NCBI GenBank assembly: GCA_023458755.1
Contig: JAEWYE010000009.1
Location: forward strand, 25,702-89,701
DNA length: 64,000 bases
DNA from: Bacillota bacterium
Lineage (GTDB): Bacteria; Bacillota; Clostridia; Oscillospirales; Acutalibacteraceae
Direction: 5' to 3'
The notes under the pieces are model-generated. The model was not told the DNA's origin. It saw only the letters and a program-made list of their open reading frames with translations, and made no database searches. This document shows, one piece after another, positions 34,059-41,621 of this stretch. The number at the start of each line of letters is the position of its first letter. Positions within the stretch are counted from its first letter, which is position 1. The translations under genes and the position numbers were made by a program.

Positions 34059-35257
34059 AGATCTTTCCCCTCCTTATACTGCACCGGAGAAAGACCCGTG
34101 ACCTTTTTAAACGAACGGCTGAAATAATATTGATTGCTGTACCCCACCAGTTCGGCTATCTCGTAAATTTTAAGCGAAGAGGTATCCATCATTTTAATTG
34201 CCTTTTGGATTCGTATATTGGTCAATGCGTCCACAAAAGAGGTTCCGGTATCTGCTTTCAAAAGTTTGCTGAGATAAGGCGGCGTGATTTTAAATTTTTC
34301 CGCTGCGCTTTCCAGTGAAAAATTGTTGTCGTAATAATGCTCCTGCATATATTGCAGAATGGAAGCGGTAATGGGCTTTAAACTCGATTTATCCTTCAGC
34401 TTCCCTGTAATCTGCCGATACGCATCGGTAATCGCTGCAAGGGAACTTACTGTGTCATACTCAAAAATGACAGCACTGCTCACATGCTCTGCTATGTATG
34501 CGTAAATCTGATCGCAGGATTTTGACCACTGTGCCGTATCCGGCGTACTGCCGATCACGATAATATTGCCTGCATCGTCAAAGAAACAAATGGAACTGAA
34601 TGCACCCAACAGTTCCGCTACCATCTTTTTGATTCCAAACAGAATCAAATTGTGGTCTAAGCTGCTGGAATCCTTTTCAAATCCGGAATGTTTGCTGATA
34701 CGAAAGGCAGCAATTCCAAACTGTTCGGTGAAACTTAAATTCAGAAAGCTGAATCCTCCCGCAATCTCATCCGCATTGGCATTTGTTTTCAGCAGATTCT
34801 GAAAGAATTTTTCCCTTACTGTATCAATACTTTCATCCAACCGCTCATTCACCCATTTATAATACCGGTCTTTACGGCGGCGCTTATTTAGTTCGGCGCA
34901 TACACGGCTGATGGTCTCGGTAAGATTGGATATGGTTACCGGCTTGAGCAGATAATCGAACACCTGCAGTTTGATTGCTTCCTGCATATACGCGAACTGA
35001 TCAAAACCCGTAATGATGATAATTTGACAGTCCTGTGCGTTCTCTCTTAGTTTACGAATCAGATCCAAACCATTTAAAAACGGCATACAAATATCCAAAA
35101 ACAGAATATCCGGCTGTACTTTCATTACTTCATGCAGCGCAATTTCGCCGTCTTCTGCTTCTCCCACCACTTCTATGCCATATTTTCCATAATCCAGCAT
35201 TTTCCGCAGACCGTTTCGAATCTTTGGTTCGTCGTCGGCGATTATCATTTTATACAT
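34055..35257 (-). CDS. YesN-type response regulator, AraC family output
   Basis: 400 residues. The receiver has DDE at 8-10 and phospho-acceptor D55 (LFLDICMPFLNG). The C-terminal AraC domain is at about 295-395 (YMQEHYYDNNFSLESAAEKFKITPPYLSKLLKADTG, IAELVGYSNQYYFSRSFKKVTG). The linker is shorter than in the other YesN protein. ATG 35257 lies beyond a GGGGAGAG site. Its promoter is minus-strand TTGACT (35326-35331), 17 bp, TACCAT (35303-35308). The partner kinase is probably the one at 25.3-27.1 kb, at the far end of the transporter genes. Confidence 0.93.
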   Translation of the reverse strand: MYKMIIADDEPKIRNGLRKMLDYGKYGIEVVGEAEDGEIALHEVMKVQPDILFLDICMPFLNGLDLIRKLRENAQDCQIIIITGFDQFAYMQEAIKLQVFDYLLKPVTISNLTETISRVCAELNKRRRKDRYYKWVNERLDESIDTVREKFFQNLLKTNANADEIAGGFSFLNLSFTEQFGIAAFRISKHSGFEKDSSSLDHNLILFGIKKMVAELLGAFSSICFFDDAGNIIVIGSTPDTAQWSKSCDQIYAYIAEHVSSAVIFEYDTVSSLAAITDAYRQITGKLKDKSSLKPITASILQYMQEHYYDNNFSLESAAEKFKITPPYLSKLLKADTGTSFVDALTNIRIQKAIKMMDTSSLKIYEIAELVGYSNQYYFSRSFKKVTGLSPVQYKEGKDL

Positions 35258-35335
35258 GATTCATTTTCTCTCCCCTATCAGAAAAGTTGTCAGTACAACT
35301 TCATGGTAGCGCATTTAACTATTAAAGTCAAACAA

Positions 35336-35400
35336 AAAAAGGGGGAACGTGTATAAAATATTATAACACATTACCATAGAAAAGGTGACTCCCCCTTTTT
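35336..35400. other. Inverted repeat with A/T-run edges between divergent genes
   Basis: AAAAAGGGGGA (35336-35346) pairs with TCCCCCTTTTT (35390-35400). The 43-nt loop holds smaller palindromes and a TATAAT on the minus strand. It reads as a terminator on both strands although both neighbours point away from it. Confidence 0.5.
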
Positions 35401-35483
35401 CAGAAAACTTTAGACAATATTCTGCTAAAATAGCCAAATTGTACAAAAAATATCCGATTTATGTATCGACTTTATGCAGGTAT

Positions 35484-35491
35484 GCCGATAC
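35484..35491 (+). promoter_or_regulatory. Possible sigma-D (flagellar) -10 element before the chemoreceptor gene
   Basis: GCCGATAC matches seven of eight bases of the sigma-D/FliA -10 consensus GCCGATAA, about 110 bp before the chemoreceptor start. A proper TAAA -35 at the usual 15-bp spacing was not found, so the call is tentative. Confidence 0.4.
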
Positions 35492-35599
35492 ACTGAAAGG
35501 TGAGATTTCAGCAACTCATAAAGTTCAGGGAGCTTGTCAAAACTCAGTTGAATTTTGATTTGATTTTATAATTGGAGCTTGGCAGAAGGGGAGAGAAAA

Positions 35600-37279
35600 A
35601 TGTTTAAGAATATGAAAATTGGGAAAAAACTAATTTTGTTCTTTATTTTGGTTGGAATCATCTCCAGCATTGCAAGCATAATCGGCCTTGTTGAGATGAC
35701 AAACATGAATACCAACTACAGCAACGCATTAATCAATTATGGGTTTTCGCAGGGTGATGTTGGCAAGTTTAATGCGGAATTTGATGTCAGCCGCGCCTAT
35801 ACGCAAAGTGTCCTTCTGAATACCAACGAGACAAAAATGCTGAATGCAGCTGCAGAACTTGAAAAATCAAATAAAAAAATTGATCAATATTTACAAACCA
35901 TGAAAAAAACCATGGTTAATCAAAAGGAAATAAGCTATTACAATACCATTCAAAGCGAGTACGCGAAGTATCGGGAAGTGGAAGATAAAGTAGTCACAAT
36001 GGCCAAAGAATATAACAAAACAGCTGCATTTGAGCTTTTTGAAACGGATGGCTCCCCGCATTCCGATAAAATATTAGCTGCTGTAAACGCATTGGTCGCT
36101 TTAAAAACAACTACCGGTGATCAATTATCCGCAAGTCTGTCTTCTCAGGGAACACTCGCTGTCATTTTTATTCTTTCCATTATTCTCGCTTCTCTGCTTC
36201 TGTCTTTTTTCATTGCACTAAGGATTTCGAGCAGTATTAGTAAGCCTGTAAAAGAAATGGCAAACGCCGCACAGAGAATGGCGCAGGGTGATTTGAGTGT
36301 ACAAGTCAGTGTGAATTCGAAGGATGAAATCGGGCAGTTAAGTGCTGCCTTTTCGGAAACAATTATACAAATCAAAGCATACATAACCGAAATACAAGAA
36401 ACCCTCTCAAAAATGTCAAACGGAGAATTGAATGTCTGCACTGCATTGGACTATAAAGGCGACTTTACCGCTCTTAAGGATTCCATAAACTGTATTGCTT
36501 CGTCCCTGAACGATGCTTTCACACAGATTCAGGAGGCTTCCGGACAGGTTGCGGCTGGTTCAAAACAGGTTTCGGACGGGGCACAAGTATTGTCACAAGG
36601 AGCAACCGAACAAGCAAGCTCTGTGCAGGAATTATCCGCATCCATTTCAGAAATATCCTCCCATGTTAAGGACAACGCGGAGCATGCCGCTGACGCGCTT
36701 GAAAATGTAAATCACGTCAGTTTAGAAATAGAAGCAAGCAACCGTCATATGGATGAGATGGTCGCTGCCATGTCCCAAATTCAGGAGTCCTCCGGTGAGA
36801 TTGGAAAAATCATTAAAACCATTGAAGATATTGCTTTTCAAACCAACATTCTTGCATTAAACGCAGCGGTGGAAGCCGCAAGAGCCGGCACAGCGGGCAA
36901 AGGGTTTGCCGTTGTAGCAGATGAAGTAAGAAATTTGGCCGGCAAGAGCGCACAGGCAGCAAAAAATACAACTGCTTTGATTGACAATTCCATAAAGCAA
37001 ATTGAAAGCGGCACGCAAATAGCTGATGAAACCGCAAAATCTCTTTTGCAAGTCGTTGGAAGCGCACAGACTGTTCATGACACAATCAAAAAAATCGCAC
37101 AGGTATCAAGGCGGCAGTCCGATGCCATTGAGCAGGTGAAATTGGGCGTTGACCAAATTTCGGGTGTCGTACAGACAAACACTGCCACTGCCGAAGAAAG
37201 TGCCGTCGCAAGCAAACTGCTCTCGGAGCAAGCGCATACATTAAACAACCTTGTCGGCAAATTTCAATTGCAGGAATGA
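35600..37279 (+). CDS. Methyl-accepting chemotaxis protein
   Basis: 559 residues. TM1 is at about 10-32 (LILFFILVGIISSIASIIGL), then a four-helix-bundle ligand domain of about 150 residues. TM2 is near 185-207, followed by HAMP (SISKPVKEMANAAQRMAQGDLSVQV). The signalling domain has the universal hairpin tip IAFQTNILALNAAVEAARAG and continues VVADEVRNLAGKSAQAAKNT. It clusters at the cell pole and controls CheA. ATG 35600 has GGGGAG 6 nt upstream. It stands next to two sugar uptake loci, so sugar taxis through binding proteins is conceivable. A decayed paralogue lies downstream on the other strand. Confidence 0.95.
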   Translation: MFKNMKIGKKLILFFILVGIISSIASIIGLVEMTNMNTNYSNALINYGFSQGDVGKFNAEFDVSRAYTQSVLLNTNETKMLNAAAELEKSNKKIDQYLQTMKKTMVNQKEISYYNTIQSEYAKYREVEDKVVTMAKEYNKTAAFELFETDGSPHSDKILAAVNALVALKTTTGDQLSASLSSQGTLAVIFILSIILASLLLSFFIALRISSSISKPVKEMANAAQRMAQGDLSVQVSVNSKDEIGQLSAAFSETIIQIKAYITEIQETLSKMSNGELNVCTALDYKGDFTALKDSINCIASSLNDAFTQIQEASGQVAAGSKQVSDGAQVLSQGATEQASSVQELSASISEISSHVKDNAEHAADALENVNHVSLEIEASNRHMDEMVAAMSQIQESSGEIGKIIKTIEDIAFQTNILALNAAVEAARAGTAGKGFAVVADEVRNLAGKSAQAAKNTTALIDNSIKQIESGTQIADETAKSLLQVVGSAQTVHDTIKKIAQVSRRQSDAIEQVKLGVDQISGVVQTNTATAEESAVASKLLSEQAHTLNNLVGKFQLQE

Positions 37280-37560
37280 GAGTAAACGGAACCGTGCCGT
37301 TATCTGATGTTTCTGGATTGGTGCCATTCTTGGGATTGGCAACGTCAAATCTCTCCAATGGCTTGTGGAAGCAGTTCAGTCTCACAAAAGGTCCAAATTT
37401 TGGGAGAGAGTCTGTCCAAGGTCGAAAAAAATTCTTACTAAGTGCAACAAGTAGACGACCCAAGAACAAACCGTTATTGCCGGTTAGTTCCTGGGTCATC
37501 TTTCAACGTATTCTTAACAGAATACGTGCTTTCATATTGTCAAATTTAAAAAATAGCTGA
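37280..37560. repeat. Non-coding stretch with large hairpins, possible dispersed repeat
   Basis: After the chemoreceptor stop there are two strong palindromes. One is 37454-37500: GACGACCCAAGAAC paired with GTTCCTGGGTCATC, extended by ACCG/CGGT. The other is 37506-37527: ACGTATTC/GAATACGT, perfect, 6-nt loop. The sequence before them (37290-37450) resembles neither flank and is open on the minus strand without looking like a protein. It could be a chemoreceptor terminator plus a repetitive or MITE-like element; copies elsewhere cannot be checked here. Confidence 0.35.
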
Positions 37561-37578
37561 TACTTATTATTTAAAGCA

Positions 37579-37903
37579 TTATTTCGCAATTTCCAATTGC
37601 ATTGGTTCCGCTCCTGCTCTCGCCGCTTCAACAGCCGCGTTCAATTAAGAATATTGTTTGGAAGGCAATATCCTCGATGTCGGATACTTGCTCAGAACCG
37701 TTGGAAACTTGTTCTGCCGCCTCACGCATTTGAACGATCGTGTCGTTAAAATTGCTTGCGCCTCTGTTCGTTATTTTGCAAGCCCAGAGGTACGATCTGT
37801 TCTCCGACCATTTATTCGTCATCATGATAAGGCCAACTATGCCTGTAATACTGAAAATTGTTGTTAGGAAATAAAATCTAAAGTTAGTTTCTTTAGGAAT
37901 TTT
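37579..37903 (-). pseudogene. Remnant of a methyl-accepting chemotaxis protein gene
   Basis: Minus-strand reading gives TIFSITGIVGLIMMTNK, like TM1 of the intact neighbour. After a gap come NFNDTIVQMREAAEQVSNGSEQVSD, then IEDIAFQTIFL. A frameshift follows into NAAVEAARAGAEP and a stop. All pieces are in the order of a chemoreceptor but with large internal deletions and at least one frameshift. There is no start codon or ribosome binding site. It is the opposite orientation to the intact gene 300 bp away. Confidence 0.8.
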
Positions 37904-37935
37904 ATATAGAGAAATCTACTTAATGGAAGGGATAG

Positions 37936-37986
37936 AATTTTTGCTTACCTGCAAAAATATTATCCGCGTACAGGTAAGCAAAATTC
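37936..37986. terminator. Hairpin downstream of the GH127 gene
   Basis: TTTTGCTTACCTG pairs perfectly with CAGGTAAGCAAAA, with extension toward GAA/TTC. It lies about 120 bp past the GH127 stop and just beyond the chemoreceptor pseudogene. The A/T edges make it a plausible bidirectional terminator. Confidence 0.6.
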
Positions 37987-38105
37987 AATAAATAAAAATA
38001 AAACTGGAAGAAAATATAAAATGTGTAACTTTACTCTTGAGCACAGAAACAAAGCAAGTGTATCTATACTGTATTCCGTAAAAATAAGAAATCATAATTT
38101 ATAGA

Positions 38106-40049
38106 TCATTGCAGTAATGCATGAATCCAAACCAGCATTTCGCCTTTTTCGCGGTTCCCCCAAGAGCCATATGGAACGGCAGTCAACTCTGTAGGTTTGA
38201 AAACAGGTGCCTGCGTGCAGACAGACGAAACGGCTCCGGTTGTATCAGTTAGACGTAAACCGTCAAGGTGCAAAAGCATGGTTCCCCCGAGCATTTCATT
38301 ATCCCATTGCTCGGTGATAGGAGTATTGCTGTGTACAAAGATGGATGTCAAATCGGCACCGTTGTCGGTTTCTTCCAAACAATACACTTCCGGTCCGCGC
38401 ACCAGTGCCATTTTTCCACTATCGGCATGAACAGCAGGATTCGCAAACACAAAGTGCGGTACAATATCAAATTTCAGCACAACAGTATCATCGTTCCATG
38501 TACGGTCAATCCGGTAATATCCTTTTTCCAGCACACCATCGGCAGGTTTACCGTTCACGGTCACGCTCCAATCTTCCGCATAGTTGGGAATACGCAAATG
38601 CAGTTCAAACGGTACGTTTTTTCCTTGAACAGCCATTGAGACCATTCCAGTGCGCGGGAAATCCGTTTTCAGCGAAACATGAACCGGCTTTTCATTTATC
38701 TCAAAATTCGTTTCATTTTGAATAAACAAATTCACAAACAGATTTTCCGAATCGGCCGAGTACATGTACTGCCCCAGAGCGGTAAAGGTGCGTGCCAGAT
38801 TGGTCGGACAGCAGGCTACGTCGAACCATTTCTGGCGAACCGGCTTCACATGGGCATCTGAGGTGTTTTCGACAAAACGTTTCGGCCAAACCTCCAGTGG
38901 ATTTACATAAAAATAGGTATTGCCTTCCATAGAAATACCGGCACGTACCGTATTATAAAGCACACGTTCCACAACATCGATATAAGAGGCATCCCGGAAA
39001 ATTCGCGACATGCGCAAACCGAACCGTGCCAAACCGATGGACGCACAGGTTTCGGAGTAATTCGAAGCATTCGGCAGATCATAGTCGACAGTAAAGCGTT
39101 CCCAAAAACCGGACGAACCAATGCTGCCGGTAATGTACATGCGTTTATCAACAATGCTATTCCATAAATCCATGCAGGCTTCCAGTAAAGAGACATCCTG
39201 GTATTCCTGTGCAATATCCGCCATCCCGCAGTATAAATAAACAGCACGTACTGCGTGCCCCTCGGCAGTATGCTGTTCCCGCACCGGAAGATGTGACTGG
39301 GAATAAATCGGACGGTAACCCGCAAACTCAGGAAATATCAGCTTATAATCCGGCCTGCGCATTTCTTCCAGAAAATAATTTGGGGATTGCCCGTGCATAT
39401 CAATAAAATATTTAGCCAATTCCAAATAACGCCGTGCTCCGGTTGCATGGTACAAGCGTACCAACGCAAGCTCTATTTCCGAATGTCCGGGGTAGCCGTG
39501 CATCTGATCTTCCGCCGGGCCGAACACCTGACAGATTAAATCTGCGTTTCTGCACATAATATCCAGCAGATTTCGCTTTCCGGTCGTTTCATAATATGCC
39601 ACCGCAGCCTCGATAAAATGCCCTGCGACGTACAATTCATGTCCCTCGGTTAAGTTTTTCCAGCGTACGCCGTTTTCCACGAGTGTAAAGTAAGTATTTA
39701 AATAACCGTCTTCGCATTGGGCGCGTCCAATCAAGGCAATAACATCATCCGCAGTCGCTTCCAGCTGAGCGTTTGGATGAGAAGCCAAACTGTATGCGAC
39801 AGCCTCCAGCCATTTTGCAACATCGGAATCCTGAAAGACAGTACCTTGACGCTTTCCCGTCGCCTCCCCCGCTGCAATTCTGAAATTCTGCAGACAGAAG
39901 CTGGGCGGCGCGTCCGGAACTTTATCGTTTAGGACATTCCACTGATATGGCAATACGACAGAGGGGATCAGTTGTATGTAGCGATTCCAGTAGGAATCAT
40001 CAATATGGATGTTGGAGAGAGAAAGTGCGGCGAGCCTTGGGTGTTCCAT
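38106..40049 (-). CDS. GH127 beta-L-arabinofuranosidase
   Basis: 647 residues, cytoplasmic, the full length of GH127/DUF1680. The zinc-thiolate active site of HypBA1-type enzymes is present: ETCAS (Glu and Cys near 331-333) and the adjacent cysteines in VACCPTN (about 411-412, the second being the nucleophile). Conserved blocks include WLEAVAYSLASHPNAQLEATADDVI, EDGYLNTYFT and GHELYVAGHFIEAAVAYYE. It removes beta-L-arabinofuranose from oligosaccharides, for example hydroxyproline-linked arabinans. ATG 40049 has AGAGG 8 nt upstream. It is divergent from the LacI gene and carries an operator-like palindrome in its leader. Confidence 0.93.
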   Translation of the reverse strand: MEHPRLAALSLSNIHIDDSYWNRYIQLIPSVVLPYQWNVLNDKVPDAPPSFCLQNFRIAAGEATGKRQGTVFQDSDVAKWLEAVAYSLASHPNAQLEATADDVIALIGRAQCEDGYLNTYFTLVENGVRWKNLTEGHELYVAGHFIEAAVAYYETTGKRNLLDIMCRNADLICQVFGPAEDQMHGYPGHSEIELALVRLYHATGARRYLELAKYFIDMHGQSPNYFLEEMRRPDYKLIFPEFAGYRPIYSQSHLPVREQHTAEGHAVRAVYLYCGMADIAQEYQDVSLLEACMDLWNSIVDKRMYITGSIGSSGFWERFTVDYDLPNASNYSETCASIGLARFGLRMSRIFRDASYIDVVERVLYNTVRAGISMEGNTYFYVNPLEVWPKRFVENTSDAHVKPVRQKWFDVACCPTNLARTFTALGQYMYSADSENLFVNLFIQNETNFEINEKPVHVSLKTDFPRTGMVSMAVQGKNVPFELHLRIPNYAEDWSVTVNGKPADGVLEKGYYRIDRTWNDDTVVLKFDIVPHFVFANPAVHADSGKMALVRGPEVYCLEETDNGADLTSIFVHSNTPITEQWDNEMLGGTMLLHLDGLRLTDTTGAVSSVCTQAPVFKPTELTAVPYGSWGNREKGEMLVWIHALLQ

Positions 40050-40069
40050 AAGTATAACCTCTTTTCGTA

Positions 40070-40127
40070 CGTTTAGTTAAACGATTGGGTACACTACAAA
40101 TATACTTTACTAAACACAAAAATGCAA
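40070..40127 (-). promoter_or_regulatory. GH127 promoter and LacI-type operator
   Basis: Minus-strand TTGCAT (40122-40127), 17 bp, TATATT (40099-40104). Just downstream is CGTTTA-GT-TAAACG (40070-40083), a palindrome resembling those at the LacI gene and the transporter gene. The promoter spacer also contains TTTAGTAAA. Binding here would block initiation. Confidence 0.65.
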
Positions 40128-40144
40128 GGCTTAAAATAAAAAAC

Positions 40145-40224
40145 TTTTCATTTTCGCAAAAATATGGTATAAATTAATAGAAGCGGTTATTAAAATTTGT
40201 AAAGCATACCTAAAGCTTTAGGTA
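40145..40224 (+). promoter_or_regulatory. LacI-gene promoter with autoregulatory operator
   Basis: TTTTCA (40145-40150), 17 bp, TATAAA (40168-40173) with an extended TG. The perfect 18-bp palindrome TACCTAAAGCTTTAGGTA is at 40207-40224, about 27 bp past the expected start site and 20 bp before the ATG. The centre type is that of LacI/GalR operators. Confidence 0.7.
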
Positions 40225-40244
40225 CGGCAAAAGGAGAATCTTCT

Positions 40245-41276
40245 ATGGCAACGATAAAGGAAATTGCACACATGGCGGAGGTGTCCACAACGACGGTCTC
40301 CAATGTGCTGAATGGAAAGCCCGGTGCGGCCAGTGATGCCAAGGCAAAGGAGATTTTTGACCTGGCCCGCCAGCTCTCCTATACACCGAATGCGTTCGCA
40401 AAAAACCTGAAGCAGCAAAAAAGCAACAGTATCGGAATCATCACGGAGGATCTTACCGTATTCAATGCTCCGGAAATCGTGGATGGTATTGACGCTTACT
40501 GTGAAGAGAACGGTTATGAAATCATCTTGGCAAACATGCGGCTTTTCAAGCGCTACAATAACGATTTTACCGATACACCCCAACATCAAAGCCTTTTGGA
40601 TGAGTTGGTGCGCAACATGATGGCAAAACAAATTGAAGGTCTGATTTATGTGGGTTACCACTGCCGTGAAATCCACTGTCTGCCATCCCTGCTGTCGGTT
40701 CCGCTGGTGTATGCCTACTGCTTTCCGCAGAATATGCAATACTCGGCGGTACTGTATGACGATGAAAAAGCAGCGTATGACGTTACCTGCTCACTGATTG
40801 CAAAAGGGCATCGAAATATCGGTGTTTTGTGCGGGCCGATTTCCAGTTTTCACACACAATGCAGACTAAAGGGAGTTCAGAAAGCCTTGTTTGACCACGG
40901 CATTCTGTATAATGCTTCTGCAGTGCTGTATGGTGACTGGACAAGAAATTCCGGCTATGAAGCGGCAAATGAGATGAATAACATGGGCTGTACGGCCGTT
41001 TTCAGCTTTAATGACTTAATGGCAAGCGGACTTTATGAGTGGTTCACCGAGCAGGGTATGGAGATCGGCAGCGATATTTCCATTTTTGGCTTTGATAATC
41101 GCGACATAAGCCGCGGATATACCCATAAAATATCGACCGTAGAGCTGCCTCTCAATGAAATCGGACGCAAAAGCGCGGAACTCGTGCTGCAGCAGGTGGC
41201 TGGAAACAAAGTGGAACCGGAACGAATCCTTCTGCCATGTGACATTCTGGAACGCAATTCTGTGGGCTGTGTGTGA
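40245..41276 (+). CDS. LacI family transcriptional regulator of the arabinoside locus
   Basis: 343 residues. The helix-turn-helix is MATIKEIAHMAEVSTTTVSNVLNGK, then a hinge (LSYTPNAFAKNLKQQKS). The effector domain follows the periplasmic-binding fold (SIGIITEDLTVFNAPEIVDGI, FNDLMASGLYEWFTEQG, ISIFGFDNRDISRGYTHKISTVELP). Its first recognition residues STTTVSN are those of GalR/LacI proteins. ATG 40245 is 9 nt after AAGGAG. It likely represses GH127, itself and the transporter/GH51 operon, and is released by an arabinose-type inducer. Confidence 0.95.
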   Translation: MATIKEIAHMAEVSTTTVSNVLNGKPGAASDAKAKEIFDLARQLSYTPNAFAKNLKQQKSNSIGIITEDLTVFNAPEIVDGIDAYCEENGYEIILANMRLFKRYNNDFTDTPQHQSLLDELVRNMMAKQIEGLIYVGYHCREIHCLPSLLSVPLVYAYCFPQNMQYSAVLYDDEKAAYDVTCSLIAKGHRNIGVLCGPISSFHTQCRLKGVQKALFDHGILYNASAVLYGDWTRNSGYEAANEMNNMGCTAVFSFNDLMASGLYEWFTEQGMEIGSDISIFGFDNRDISRGYTHKISTVELPLNEIGRKSAELVLQQVAGNKVEPERILLPCDILERNSVGCV

Positions 41277-41340
41277 AAGAACTAGGATGGCCTGACTCAG
41301 CAAAGCTATATTATATTTAGAAAGCCGGATGTAAAAACTA

Positions 41341-41356
41341 ACCTAAACGTTTTGGT
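41341..41356. promoter_or_regulatory. LacI-type operator, upstream copy before the transporter genes
   Basis: ACCTAAACGTTTTGGT, an imperfect palindrome around CG, of the same type as 40207-40224 and 41517-41532. It lies 65 bp after the LacI stop and about 60 bp before a TATAAT at 41416-41421. Confidence 0.6.
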
Positions 41357-41482
41357 AATAATGCTGAATTCGTGATTCTAAACAAAAAACACTTTATTTT
41401 TTTAAAACAAAGTGATATAATCGCCTTAATGATAAAAATTCAAGCGGTTTTTTGTTAGTTATCCCTATGAAAAGAAAAATGA

Positions 41483-41510
41483 GAAGCTGAAAAGCTTCCT
41501 TTATTTTTTC
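41483..41510 (+). terminator. Small terminator or attenuator after the LacI gene
   Basis: GAAGCT-GAAA-AGCTTC followed by CTTTATTTTTT: a stable tetraloop hairpin with a T-rich tail. It is downstream of the TATAAT at 41416-41421, so it could end LacI transcripts and also attenuate the transporter transcript. Confidence 0.55.
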
Positions 41511-41516
41511 AAGGTT

Positions 41517-41532
41517 ACCTAAACGATAAGGT
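41517..41532. promoter_or_regulatory. LacI-type operator, proximal copy before the binding-protein gene
   Basis: ACCTAAACGATAAGGT, palindromic arms ACCT and AGGT around a TAAACG core, 90 bp before the binding-protein start. It is 176 bp from the upstream copy, a distance compatible with looping. Confidence 0.6.
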
Positions 41533-41621
41533 AGTACATTCGGTTGTAAGGCAAGCAAATAACTTGCCAGACAATAAAAGTTGCTTTCAAACCAACTAAA
41601 ATTTACTAAGGGGGAAATAAT

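Noticed and set aside
35401..35599. Cyclic-di-GMP riboswitch before the chemoreceptor
   Set aside because: The leader was inspected because such riboswitches often precede chemoreceptor genes; the conserved GEMM core was not found, only a small CTGAAA/TTTCAG hairpin.
37086..37499. 137-codon minus-strand frame across the end of the chemoreceptor gene
   Set aside because: It is mostly antisense to the chemoreceptor and the hairpin region; no start signal or family similarity was seen.
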